NCBI RefSeq assembly: GCF_003369915.1
Contig: NW_022881614.1
Span: 7,337,001 to 7,401,000 of the forward strand
From: Drosophila miranda
Lineage: Eukaryota; Arthropoda; Insecta; Diptera; Drosophilidae
DNA length: 64,000 nucleotides
Direction: 5' to 3'
Below the pieces are notes generated by a model. It did no database searches. It was not told the origin of the DNA and was given only the letters and a program-made list of their open reading frames with translations. Shown here one piece after another: positions 11,959 to 24,165 of this stretch. Each line of letters begins with the position of its first letter. The stretch's first letter is position 1. Made by a program: the position numbers and the translations under genes.

Positions 11959-12153
11959 TTTTTTTTTACAATTTCTTTATATATATATTTTTTGTTGAAA
12001 TAATATTCCATTCAGCTCTACATTTACAATTACATAATTGTAATATTTTTGTTGTTTTTGTTTTGTTTGTTTTCTCTTTTAAATTACACAATACAATATA
12101 TAGGCATATATTTAAATATATACTCATGTAGGCATTTTAAAACGTATACATAT

Positions 12154-12748
12154 AGTTAAATATCCGCAACTCGATTTTAAGTTTTTTAAAAAAGACTTTT
12201 ATTTTACAACTTAAATATCTTTATGTCACAAGATTTAAATGAATTCCCCGACTTGACTTTGGGTCTGCTTGTCTCAAACGGAACTGATCTCTCTGCTGCT
12301 GGCTAGTTTCCATGAGCCCTTCTCTTGGAACTACCGACTCTGGCTTCGGGCGTTGCTTTCCTCGGCTGCATCTTCGTGTCGGTGGCGTACGTGCCTGGAT
12401 CGATATTTGGGGATGCGTCGGCTTTGATGAAAGGCATCCACTGCTGGCGATCGGTGTTGCATTACATGACGGAGCTAGGAATGTGATACTCCTTGGTTTT
12501 ATGTCTAGCTTTGATTGGTCCTCATGAGTGGCGTGATTCTAAAGAATCGATTTCTCGAGAGTGGCGTGATTCTAATGTTGATGAAACAATGTGGTCCATT
12601 GTTTATATTATGGGGGGCCCTAGCTTGGAGTATGGGAAGAAACAGTTATTGATTCTTGAGTGGGGTCCTGTTACTTGTGTGGATGGGGTGGATGAATTGT
12701 ACATAAACATAGTGTGTATGGGATGTGGGGAATTATGGATATGTCACT
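12154..12748 (-). repeat. Errantiviral LTR in unit 4
   Basis: 595 bp, full length, copied with the array unit; one private A-to-G change near 12,711. Confidence 0.9.
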
Positions 12749-13344
12749 CCCCCAACGTTTGTTATTAGCCTGTCCCTAGGCGATTACCCTCGGGTATAGT
12801 GACGGGGTGTCAAGTGCGGTGGCTGAGGTTGGTTCCTCTTCTGCTTCTATTATAGGGTTAATACATTTAACCGTGACTCTTTTAGAAGTTTTCTTAAATT
12901 TAACAGCTACATAACTTAGTAGTACTAATATAATTATGACAAATGAAATTAGTAGACTTATTTGTAATAGGTTACTATATTTGGTGTATTGCATAATTAT
13001 TTCATTAGTTTGGACATACGACAGTGGTTTTATTTTAGTTATGTTGTTGTTGACATAAACATTCTGCGCAAAATCTAACATTGTGTTTGATATTGTAAAT
13101 TCATTTAATTGGATTGAACAGTTGTAGATTTTTATAATGGTATTTCCTTCCGCTATGATTTCTTGGTTTACACAATTCTGGTTTAGCGTTGTTTTTGGAA
13201 GATTCCATGTGATTAGTATATTGGGTTCAATAAAGTTTATTTGAAAGTTTTGAAAAGTTTTGCAATATGGACATTTAGTGGGAATTTGCATTAAAATTCC
13301 TATTATACAATTGTCATTGGTTTTCAATCTAGTTTCTTTAACAA
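12749..13344 (-). pseudogene. Errantiviral env 3' fragment in unit 4
   Basis: Same truncated env segment, predicted protein identical to unit 2. No ATG at the junction. Confidence 0.85.
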
Positions 13345-13672
13345 CCTTCAACGCCTTCAACGCAGGCGCTCTGTACTTCTACTTGAAGTACAGTGGAACT
13401 AAGCTCATTTATAAATGAAACCTATATGTATATAAAATTTCATAATGTGCGGGAATCTTGTGATCTATAGCTCACAATTATCAAAAAAAATTACTTAGAA
13501 TTTCCTTAATTTTCATTATTGGCTTACCTTTCGTAATGTTTTTGTTCGAGTTATGTGGAGTTTCCAAAAAGCTCTTAAGCTTAACTAAAACTTTTTATAG
13601 TAAAATCTATCCCCTCTAATAAACCACCGATTCAGGAAATCAAAAAATAGAAACACATATGTACTGATTATT

Positions 13673-14792
13673 ATACCCGATACTCAAAATGAGTATTGGG
13701 GTATATTAGATTTGTGGTAAAAGTGGATGTGTGTAACGTCCAGAAGGAATCGTTTCCGACCCCATAAAGTATATATATTCTTGATCAGCATCAATAGCCG
13801 AGTCGATTGGGCCCTGTCTGTCTGTCTGTCTGTCCGTCTGTCCGTCTGTCCGTCCGTCCGTCTGTCCGTCCCCTTCAGCGCCTAGTGCTCAAAGACTATA
13901 AGAGCTAGAGCAACGATCTTTTGGATCCAGACTTCTGTGATATGTCACTGCTACAAAAATATTTCAAAACTTCGCCCCGCCCACTTCCGCCCCCACAAAG
14001 AACGAAAATCTGTGGCATCCACAATTTTAAAGATATGAGAAAACCAAAAACGTAGAATTGTAGAGAATGACCATATCTTTAAGACTGCGGAATCTGAATT
14101 GGATCGTATTATTATTATAGCCAGCATCAAGAAAACAATTTCATTCTTTCTCGCTCTGTCTCTCTCTAACACACAGGTTTCATGGTCGGTTTTGCCAATT
14201 GCAAAATATGAGTTAAAGGATCTCAGAACCCATAAGAGCTAGAGCAACCAAATTTGGTATCCACACTCCTGTGATATCGGACCTTGACCGTTTTGTGTCA
14301 AAATTTCGCCACACCCCCTTCCGCCCCAGCAAAGGACGAAAATCTGGGGCATCCACAAATCTCAGAGACTATTAAGGCTAGAGTAACCAAATTTAGTATC
14401 CGCACTCCTGTTAGATCTCACTATAAGACGTATATTTTAAAATTTCGTCCCACCCCCTTCCGCCCACACAAAGGACGAAAATCTGTTGCATCCACAATAT
14501 TGCAGATTCGAGAAAACTAAAAACGCAGAATCATAGATAACGACCATATCTATCTGATTGCTGAATCTGGATCAGATCGGATCATTTTTGTAGCCATAAG
14601 CAAGAAATCAACTTGCAGTGGTTACGCAGCGCCCGACGTCACTCTCAGACTGATTTTCTGTCTCTCTCGCACGCACTCTTTGTCGTGTCGTTCAATATTA
14701 GCGGCGTCTGCCGAAGGAGAGCCATACTGACTAAGTATCGGGTATAACTGTAGAGTTGCGGTGTCCGCAGCAACTCACAACGTTCCCCCTCG
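13673..14792 (+). mobile_element. DINE-1-like Helentron in unit 5
   Basis: 1,120 bp. The T run that follows is one base shorter than in the other units. Confidence 0.88.
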
Positions 14793-14986
14793 TTTTTTTT
14801 ACAATTTCTTTATATATATATTTTTTGTTGAAATAATATTCCATTCAGCTCTACATTTACAATTACATAATTGTAATATTTTTGTTGTTTTTGTTTTGTT
14901 TGTTTTCTCTTTTAAATTACACAATACAATATATAGGCATATATTTAAATATATACTCATGTAGGCATTTTAAAACGTATACATAT

Positions 14987-15557
14987 AGTTAAATATCCGC
15001 AACTCGATTTTAAGTTTTTTAAAAAAGACTTTTATTTTACAACTTAAATATCTTTATGTCACAAGATTTAAATGAATTCCCCGACTTGACTTTGGGTCTG
15101 CTTGTCTCAAACGGAACTGATCTCTCTGCTGCTGGCTAGTTTCCATGAGCCCTTCTCTTGGAACTACCGACTCTGGCTTCGGGCGTTGGCGTTGGCGTAC
15201 GTGCCTGGATCGATATTTGGGGATGCGTCGGCTTTGATGAAAGGCATCCACTGCTGGCGATCGGTGTTGCATTACATGACGGAGCTAGGAATGTGATACT
15301 CCTTGGTTTTATGTCTAGCTTTGATTGGTCCTCATGAGTGGCGTGATTCTAAAGAATCGATTTCTCGAGAGTGGCGTGATTCTAATGTTGATGAAACAAT
15401 GTGGTCCATTGTTTATATTATGGGGGCCCTAGCTTGGAGTATGGGAAGAAACAGTTATTGATTCTTGAGTGGGGTCCTGTTACTTGTGTGGATGGGGTGG
15501 ATGAATTGTACATAAACATAATGTGTATGGGATGTGGGGAATTATGGATATGTCACT
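14987..15557 (-). repeat. Errantiviral LTR in unit 5, internally deleted
   Basis: 571 bp, 24 shorter than the others. The main loss is near 15,188, with one G fewer in the G run near 15,422. TATA and polyadenylation motifs are retained. Confidence 0.9.
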
Positions 15558-16153
15558 CCCCCAACGTTTGTTATTAGCCTGTCCCTAGGCGATTACCCTC
15601 GGGTATAGTGACGGGGTGTCAAGTGCGGTGGCTGAGGTTGGTTCCTCTTCTGCTTCTATTATAGGGTTAATACATTTAACCGTGACTCTTTTAGAAGTTT
15701 TCTTAAATTTAACAGCTACATAACTTAGTAGTACTAATATAATTATGACAAATGAAATTAGTAGACTTATTTGTAATAGGTTACTATATTTGGTGTATTG
15801 CATAATTATGTCATTAGTTTGGACATACGACAGTGGTTTTATTTTAGTTATGTTGTTGTTGACATAAACATTCTGCGCAAAATCTAACATTGTGTTTGAT
15901 ATTGTAAATTCATTTAATTGGATTGAACAGTTGTAGATTTTTATAATGGTATTTCCTTCCGCTATGATTTCTTGGTTTACACAATTCTGGTTTAGCGTTG
16001 TTTTTGGAAGATTCCATGTGATTAGTATATTGGGTTCAATAAAGTTTATTTGAAAGTTTTGAAAAGTTTTGCAATATGGACATTTAGTGGGAATTTGCAT
16101 TAAAATTCCTATTATACAATTGTCATTGGTTTTCAATCTAGTTTCTTTAACAA
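15558..16153 (-). pseudogene. Errantiviral env 3' fragment in unit 5
   Basis: Same truncated env segment. It carries the E-to-D variant otherwise seen only in unit 3. No ATG at the junction. Confidence 0.85.
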
Positions 16154-16491
16154 CCTTCAACGCCTTCAACGCAGGCGCTCTGTACTTCTACTTGAAGTAC
16201 AGTGGAACTAAGCTCATTTATAAATGAAACCTATATGTATATAAAATTTCATAATGTGCGGGAATCTTGTGATCTATAGCTCACAATTATCAAAAAAAAT
16301 TACTTAGAATTTCCTTAATTTTCATTATTGGCTTACCTTTCGTAATGTTTTTGTTCGAGTTATGTGGAGTTTCCAAAAAGCTCTTAAGCTTAACTAAAAC
16401 TTTTTATAGTTAAAGCTATCCCCTCTAATAAACCACCGATTCAGGAAATCAAAAAATAGAAACACATATGTACTGATTATTATACCCGATA

Positions 16492-17601
16492 CTCAAAATG
16501 AGTATTGGGGTATATTAGATTTGTGGTAAAAGTGGATGTGTGTAACGTCCAAAAGGAATCGTTTCCGACCCCATAAAGTATATATATTCTTGATCAGCAT
16601 CAATAGCCGAGTCGATTGGGCCCTGTCTGTCTGTCTGTCTGTCCGTCTGTCCGTCTGTCCGTCCGTCCGTCTGTCCGTCCCTTCAGCGCCTAGTGCTCAA
16701 AGACTATAAGAGCTAGAGCAACGATGTTTTGGATCCAGACTTCTGTGATATGTCACTGCTACAAAAATATTTCAAAACTTCGCCCCGCCCACTTCCGCCC
16801 CCACAAAGAACGAAAATCTGTGGCATCCACAATTTTAAAGATATGAGAAAACCAAAAACGTAGAATTGTAGAGAATGACCATATCTTTAAGACTGCGGAA
16901 TCTGAATTGGATCGTATTATTATTATAGCCAGCATCAAGAAAACAATTTCATTCTTTCTCGCTCTGTCTCTCTCTAACACACAGGTTTCATGGTCGGTTT
17001 TGCCAATTGCAAAATATGAGTTCAAGGATCTCAGAACCCATAAGAGCTAGAGAAACCAAATTTGGTATCCACACTCCTGTGATATCGGACCTTGACCGTT
17101 TTGTGTCAAAATTTCGCCACACCCCCTTCCGCCCCCGCAAAGGACGAAAATCTGGGGCATCCACAAATCTCAGAGACTATTAAGGCTAGAGTAACCAAAT
17201 TTAGTATCCGCACTCCTGTTAGATCTCACTATAAAACGTATATTTTAAAATTTCGTCCCACCCCCTTCCGCCCACACAAAGGACGAAAATCTGTTGCATC
17301 CACAATATTGCAGATTCGAGAAAACTAAAAACGCAGAATCATAGATAACGACCATATCTATCTGATTGCTGAATCTGGATCAGATCGGAATCATTTTTGT
17401 AGCCATAAGCAAGAAATCAATTTGCAGTGGCTACGCAACGCCCGACGTCACGCTCAGACTGATTTTCTGTCTCTCTCGCACGCACTCTTTGTCGTGTCGT
17501 TCAATATTAGCGGCGTCTGCCGAAGGAGAGCCATACTGACTAAGTATCGGGTATAACTGTAGAGTTGCGGTGTCCGCAGCAACTCACAACGTTCCCCCTC
17601 G
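16492..17601 (+). mobile_element. DINE-1-like Helentron in unit 6
   Basis: About 1,110 bp. It carries differences not seen in units 1-5, such as cccccgcaaagg near 17,132 and gatcggaatca near 17,385. This fits its position as the oldest, parental copy. Confidence 0.88.
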
Positions 17602-17796
17602 TTTTTTTTTACAATTTCTTTATATATATATTTTTTGTTGAAATAATATTCCATTCAGCTCTACATTTACAACTACATAATTGTAATATTTTTGTTGTTT
17701 TTGTTTTGTTTGTTTTCTCTTTTAAATTACACAATACAATATATAGGCATATATTTAAATATATACTCATGTAGGCATTTTAAAACGTATACATAT

Positions 17797-18391
17797 AGTT
17801 AAATATCCGCAACTCGATTTTAAGTTTTTTAAAAAAGACTTTTATTTTACAACTTAAATATCTTTATGTCACAAGATTTAAATGAATTCCCCGACTTGAC
17901 TTTGGGTCTGCTTGTCTCAAACGGAACTGATCTCTCTGCTGCTGGCTAGTTTCCATGAGCCCTTCTCTTGGAACTACCGACTCTGGCTTCGGGCGTTGCT
18001 TTCCTCGGCTGCATCTTCGTGTCGGTGGCGTACGTGCCTGGATCGATATTTGGGGATGCGTCGGCTTTGATGAAAGGCATCCACTGCTGGCGATCGGTGT
18101 TGCATTACATGACGGAGCTAGGAATGTGATACTCCTTGGTTTTATGTCTAGCTTTGATTGGTCCTCATGAGTGGCGTGATTCTAAAGAATCGATTTCTCG
18201 AGAGTGGCGTGATTCTAATGTTGATGAAACAATGTGGTCCATTGTTTATATTATGGGGGGCCCTAGCTTGGAGTATGGGAAGAAACAGTTATTGATTCTT
18301 GAGTGGGGTCCTGTTACTTGTGTGGATGGGGTGGATGAATTGTACATAAACATAATGTGTATGGGATGTGGGGAATTATGGATATGTCACT
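17797..18391 (-). repeat. Errantivirus 3' LTR (also the LTR of array unit 6)
   Basis: 595 bp, the same length as the 5' LTR. TATAAA is at 18,245-18,250 on the minus strand. The polyadenylation motif lies near 17,840. A G-rich polypurine tract (ttggggg) lies just outside at 18,392-18,398. Confidence 0.93.
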
Positions 18392-18418
18392 CCCCCAACG
18401 TTTGTTATTAGCCTGTCC

Positions 18419-19829
18419 CTAGGCGATTACCCTCGGGTATAGTAACGGGGTGTCAAGTGCGGTGGCTGAGGTTGGTTCCTCTTCTGCTTCTATTATAGGG
18501 TTAATACATTTAACCGTGACTCTTTTAGAAGTTTTCTTAAATTTAACAGCTACATAACTTAGTAGTACTAATATAATTATGACAAATGAAATTAGTAGAC
18601 TTATTTGTAATAGGTTACTATATTTGGTGTATTGCATAATTATTTCATTAGTTTGGACATACGACAGTGGTTTTATTTTAGTTATGTTGTTGTTGACATA
18701 AACATTCTGCGCAAAATCTAACATTGTGTTTGATATTGTAAATTCATTTAATTGGATTGAACAGTTGTAGATTTTTATAATGGTATTTCCTTCCGCTATG
18801 ATTTCTTGGTTTACACAATTCTGGTTTAGCGTTGTTTTTGGAAGATTCCATGTGATTAGTATATTGGGTTCAATAAAGTTTATTTGAAAGTTTTGAAAAG
18901 TTTTGCAATATGGACATTTAGTGGGAATTTGCATTAAAATTCCTATTATACAATTTTCATTGGTTTTCAATCTAGTTTCTTTAACAAATACTTCTTCATT
19001 TTTTATGTAGTACTTGTCGTATGTCATATCTGTTAACATGTTATTTAATTCGATTTTAACGATTTTATAGATTGGTACTTTTGTAATGTCTTTGGGAATG
19101 TTGGAAATTATTAGAATTTCGTTGGTATCGGATTTTAGCCATGTGGAGGTTTTTATATTTAGTATTTTCTCAGAATTTATTTGTTCCAGGTAGTCTTGTT
19201 TTAATAATTTTGGATTAAATATACCGAGCCTAGTTAATTGCATTCCTAGTTCTATATCTTCGATATATTCTGTGAAATTTTGTAGATTGAATATCAAAAT
19301 TTCTATTTGTTGATTCCTGTCTTTTTTTTCATTTAGTTTGTTTATAACGTTTATTCCGCTATTAACTGCATCTATTACCAAATTTAGTTCATTCATTTGA
19401 ATGCTATGGCTGGCTAAAATTTTATATTTTTTGTTCCAAATCGACTTTATCTTCCTGATCTAGTGTTCCAAAGAGATATTTGTAGGCTGTTCCTACTATA
19501 TTGATTAGGCCTCTTTTATTTCTTTTGGTTATTTTTAGCCCGTTCATTTCTCTTTGCAATTTGTCTACTAGATATTTTATTTGGATTATGTCCTGGAATT
19601 TAGTGGCTTGCATTAATAAATTTTGGTATAGTTCTTCGGTTTTAGTTACATTAACAGTTAGATAATGGTATTCGTAATTGATAGGTATGTTAATCGATCC
19701 AGTTTTGAATATCATATATCCGCTTTGGGATTTTATAGGATTTATTTCTATGTTTTGGCCCTGTGCCATTACGATGGTAATTATGAGGAAGATGAGGATT
19801 TTAATTGTGTTGAAGTTCGCCGATTCCAT
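18419..19829 (-). pseudogene. env: Errantivirus env, frameshifted
   Basis: Envelope glycoprotein gene of an insect endogenous retrovirus. The N-terminal part (19,422-19,829, 135 codons) starts with a hydrophobic signal peptide (ILIFLIITIVMA). It has a basic furin-like site (KRNKR) followed by a fusion-peptide-like GLINIVGTAY. The C-terminal part (18,419-19,396, 325 codons) has Cys pairs (CPYC) and a single membrane anchor near its residue 270-290. The two parts are in different frames, with a break in or near an A-rich run at about 19,425-19,440. The start overlaps the end of pol, as is usual in the group. The copy is defective. Confidence 0.88.
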
Positions 19830-22800
19830 TAACTTCCTCGGTTTCTCTAAGATTATTATATTTGCTTCTATTAGATTTCTTCTTTTTCTTGAATTTTGAT
19901 TTATAATGATTTATTTTCCTACCCCTATTCTTTTCCTCATAATGTTTTTCGTCTACCTGTCTAATTTCGCCCGTCCTTTTGAAAGGATTTGTTACCTTAG
20001 ACTTAACTAGAGGTGATAGTTTATAGCGGGTATCTACTTCATACTCTATGCGGTTTTTATTTAAATGAGTGATTTTATTCACTTTATTTAGTTGGGTGTC
20101 ATAATCAGGTGAGCCTGCATAAATGAATATATCAGCTGGTGTCCTATTTGGGGTATTATGTTTGGTTTTATGATTATAAGTATAAAGAATTAATTCAAAC
20201 TTCGTGAATCTATCTTCTGGGTTATCCTCGCTAGATATTATTCTTAATTTTTCATTTACTGTTTTATGAAATCTTTCTACGTCAGATATTCCATTTTTGC
20301 TGGAAGTGATCTCTATTTTGACGTTTTCCGCATTCAGCCATGCTTGCAATGCTGTGCACATAAAAGCTAAATCTTTATCGGCTTTGATTTCAATTGGTTT
20401 GCCCATCTCGTTAAAAACTTTCATGATGGCTCTTTTTGCTTCTAACCAGTCACGACTTTTTATACCCGATACTCAAAATGAGTATTGGGGTATATTAGAT
20501 TTGTGGTAAAAGTGGATGTGTGTAACGTCCAGAAGGAATCGTTTCCGACCCCATAAAGTATATATATTCTTGATCAGCATCAATAGTCGAGTCGATTGAG
20601 CCCTGTCTGTCTGTCCGTCCGTCCGTCCCCTTCAGCGCCTAGTGCTCAAAGACTATAAGAGCTAGAGCAACGATGTTTTGGATCCAGACTTCTGTGATAT
20701 GTCACTGCTACAAAAATATTTCAAAACTTCGCCCCGCCCACTTCCGCCCCCACAAAGGACGAAAATCTGTTGCATCCACAATATTGCAGATTCGAGAACC
20801 AAAAACGTAGAATTGTGGAGAATGACCATATCTTTAAGACTGCGGAATCTGAATTGGATCGTATTATTATTATAGCCAGCATCAAGAAAACAATTTCATT
20901 TTTTCTCGCCCTGTCTCTCTCTAACACACACGTAGCATAGGCGGCTTTGCTTAGAGTAAAACATTAGTGCCTAGATCTCAGAGACTATAAAAGCTAGAGC
21001 AACCAAATTTGGTATCCACACTCCTAATATATCGGACCGAGACAAGTTTGTTTCAAAATTTCGCCACACCCCCTTCCGCCCCCGCAAAGGATGAAAATCT
21101 GGGGATATTCACAAATCTCAGAGACTATTAAGGCTAGAGTAACCAAATTTGGTATCCGCACTCCTGTTAGATCTCACTTTAAAACGTATATCTCAAAATT
21201 TCGCCCCACCCCCTTCCGCCCACACAAAGGACGAAAATCTGTTGCATCCACAATATTGCAGATTCGAGAAAACTAAAAACGCAGAATCATAGATAATGAT
21301 CATATCTATCAGATTGCTGAATCTGGATCAGATCAGATCATTTTTATAGCCAAAAGGAACAAATCAATTTGCACTGGCTACACAGCCCACGACGTCACGC
21401 TCAGACTGATTTTCTGTCTCTCTCGCACGCACTCTTTGTCGTGTCGTTCAATATTAGCGGCGTCTGCCGGAGGAGAGCCATACTGACTTAGTATCGGGTA
21501 TAACTGTAGAGTTGCGGTGTCCGCTGCAACTCACAACGTTCCCCTCGTTACTTCTACAAGAGTGGCAAACTTCGAGTATACGTCAATACATGATAGGAAC
21601 TGTTGGTTACCAACCATATAGAAATCTATGACGTATTTCTCTCTGATGTTCAGTATTTCCGGTGTAGTTTCGAATGCCAACTTCGTATTTCTATGCTCTG
21701 TTTTGGCAATATTACAAGTAGGACATTCGTTTATGATGTTTTGGATTAGTTTTTGATAATCCGGGTAATAGTATTTTCCCCTAAACCAATTGACGGTTTT
21801 CTCTATCCCTGGATGGAGTAAGCCTTTATGATTCTTTAATATGGTTTCTTTAAATTCAGCGTAATTCTGAAGATCTAGGAGTTTCGTGCTTGATTTAATA
21901 GCTTTGGTTATATTGTTAGAATTAATGATTTCTAAATAGGCTTTTTGGAATGAAGGAAAATCTATTTCGTTATGGAAATATAATGCGCTCTTTTTGGTGC
22001 ATAGATATTCCTTTATTATATCCTTCGCTAAGGTGTTAGTCATTTCCTTATACGTGATCTTGATGATTAGCTTGTGAAAATAACGAATTGTTTCTACCTT
22101 ATCTTCATTGCCTTTTATTAGCTCAATTTGCCGATTGTAATAGTTAATTGGTCTTTCCGTGATAGCAATGTGATTTAGATTGTCTTCCTGTGCGCTATGT
22201 ACAGTTGCACCAACGCTATTGGAAGCTTCTCCAAGGAGATTTTCATTAATCTTTACCCTTGATAAGGCATCAGCTACATGATTTTCTTTGCCTGGTAGAT
22301 ATTTCATTTTAAAATCAAACTCATTCAGTTTTATTTTCCACCTTTGTAATTTCATATTTGGCTCCTTGAGGTTGTTCAACCAAATCAAGGGTTTATGATC
22401 GCTTTGTATCTCGAATGTTCTACCGAACAGGTATGAACGGAATAATCGCTAATAATTCCTTTTCGATGGCTGAATAGTTTATTTCATGTTCATTTAGGGT
22501 TCTGCTAGCGTAGCAGATCGGTTTGTGTTCTTGTGACAAAACCGCTCCCAATGCTATGTTACTAGCGTCGGTTGTTACCGTGAACATTTTGTCAAAGTCT
22601 GGGAACGCAAGGATAGGGTCTGATGTGATGAGTACTTTTAGTCTCTCAAATGCCTCGACGTACTTTACTTCCTTGGGGTCTATGACAGCTCCTTTCTTTA
22701 GTTTGAGTGTCGTGGGTTTTGCTATGTTTGCAAAATTAGGAATGAATTTCCTGTAGAACCCGCACAGACCTGAGAATGACTTTATTTGTTTAGTCGTTTC

Positions 22801-24165
22801 TGGTATTGGTAATTTGACAATGGCAGAGATTTTGCCTGGATTTAGTACTATTCCTTCAGTAGTGACTACATGACCTAGGAATTCAGTTTCCTTTTTCATG
22901 AATTCACATTTATCCATTTGTAGCTTCAAGTTGGCGTCTCTCAACTTTCCAAATACTCTCCTTAGTGACAACAAGTGTTCTTCCAATGAAGTGGAAAATA
23001 TAATGATGTCATCTAAGTATAAAAAGCAATCTTTGAAGATTAACTCTTCTAGCAGATTGTTCATACATCTTTGGAAGGTAGCTGGGGCAGTGGTTAGCCC
23101 AAAGGGCATACGAGTGAACTCGTAATGTCCATGCTTAGTGGAGAACGCAGTTTTGGGGATTGAGCTAGGTTCCATGGGTATTTGATGGAAACCTTTTGCT
23201 AAATCGATTGTCGTAAAATACTGACATTTACCTAGTTTGTCTAGGACTTCATCCATTCGTGGAGTTGGGAATTTGTCCTTAACTGTTATTTCATTTAGAC
23301 TTCTATAGTCTACTACCATTCGATATTTTTGCTTTCTTGAAGCATCTATATTCTTCGGAATCATAGATATGGACGAGCAGTAAGGAGAATTCGACTTTCG
23401 AATTATTCCCTGCCTGATCATATCTTTGATTTGCTGGTTTACCTCCTGATCATGTATCTGGGCATATTTGTATGGTCGTCTGTAGGCCGGGTCTTCATGT
23501 TGAGTTTTGATCTCGTGCTTGATTGTACTTGTGAAAGTCAAATTGTCACCTTCTCTGTACTGCACATCCTTAAACTCATATAAGACCTTCTTTAACTCTT
23601 CCCTCTCTTCGTCGTTTAAGTGTTCAAATCTTAATTGATTACATTCCCTTAATTCACTGTCTAGAGCGGAAGCGAAGTATTGATCTCCCTCTGGAGATGG
23701 GTCAAGGCACTTAGGTGCGATCTTCTCTTCTTTTGTAGAGGGATCAGTGCACTTCTGTGCGGTCTTGCCGTACTCAATAGCTTCTCCACTCTGAATGATT
23801 GGATACGACCTAGCTCCTAGTGTTACAGTGTCATTTCTGTAATCGATGACGGCTTTACTTGCCATCAAGTATTCTCTTCCTAATAAAATATCATAATTTT
23901 CGGAAAAGTTATGTATGTAGAACTTTTGTTCGGACGGACATGTTTTGTTCGCATTCCTCATTATACTCTTAGTTAAACGGACAGGTCCATTGATGGTATG
24001 GACCGTAAGGTTATCGTCTTTTATCTCGGAATCTGTATATTTTTCTTTCATGATGTTGATCGATGATCCCGAGTCAGCGATACACCTTAATATTCTTTTA
24101 TTAATGGTAATGTTTATATAGGGTCCTCCTCGGTTTCTTCCGAGGCGGTTTGATGAAAATTTACG
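19801..24165 (-). pseudogene. pol: Errantivirus pol, broken by a frameshift and a DINE
   Basis: Polyprotein in the order protease, reverse transcriptase, RNase H, integrase. The protease active site DSG is near 24,075. RT has the FLYLDDIIIF catalytic motif and the VVDYRSLN and MPFGLTTAPATF blocks. RNase H has the TDAS motif. The integrase keeps the first Asp (VIDFY), then is cut after SKFATLVEV by the DINE at 20,462-21,547. It resumes on the far side with the second Asp (KADKD) and the Glu (DVERFHKT). A small deletion with frameshift lies in RNase H at about 22,440, where the expected block after KELLAI is missing. Pol overlaps the end of gag in another frame, suggesting ribosomal frameshifting in the intact ancestor. 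Confidence 0.9.
20462..21547 (+). mobile_element. DINE-1-like Helentron inside errantivirus pol
   Basis: A 1,086-bp complete element in opposite orientation to its host, flanked by a T run on the left and tt on the right, as in the other copies. It has fewer CTGT/CCGT repeats than the array DINEs and many differences from them, so it is an independent insertion. It disrupts the integrase coding region. Confidence 0.9.

Larger units (their letters stand above)
10525..13358. repeat. Tandem array unit 4 (2,834 bp)
   Basis: Same layout. Its env variant is ttatttcattag, shared with unit 6 and not with its neighbours units 3 and 5. Confidence 0.95.
13359..16167. repeat. Tandem array unit 5 (2,809 bp)
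   Basis: Same layout but 25 bp shorter, mainly from a deletion in the LTR near 15,188, where gggcgttg is joined directly to ttggcgtacg. Its env variant matches unit 3. Confidence 0.95.
16168..18987. repeat. Tandem array unit 6, contiguous with the parent element
   Basis: Identical layout up to 18,987, where units 1-5 jump to filler while this copy continues into the rest of env. It therefore marks the source of the amplification. It differs from units 1-5 at several DINE positions and at an env T near 18,957 where the others have G. Confidence 0.9.

Noticed and set aside
2023-18987. Regular direct repeats as a CRISPR array
   Set aside because: Units are 2.8 kb with no spacers and contain eukaryotic transposon sequence.
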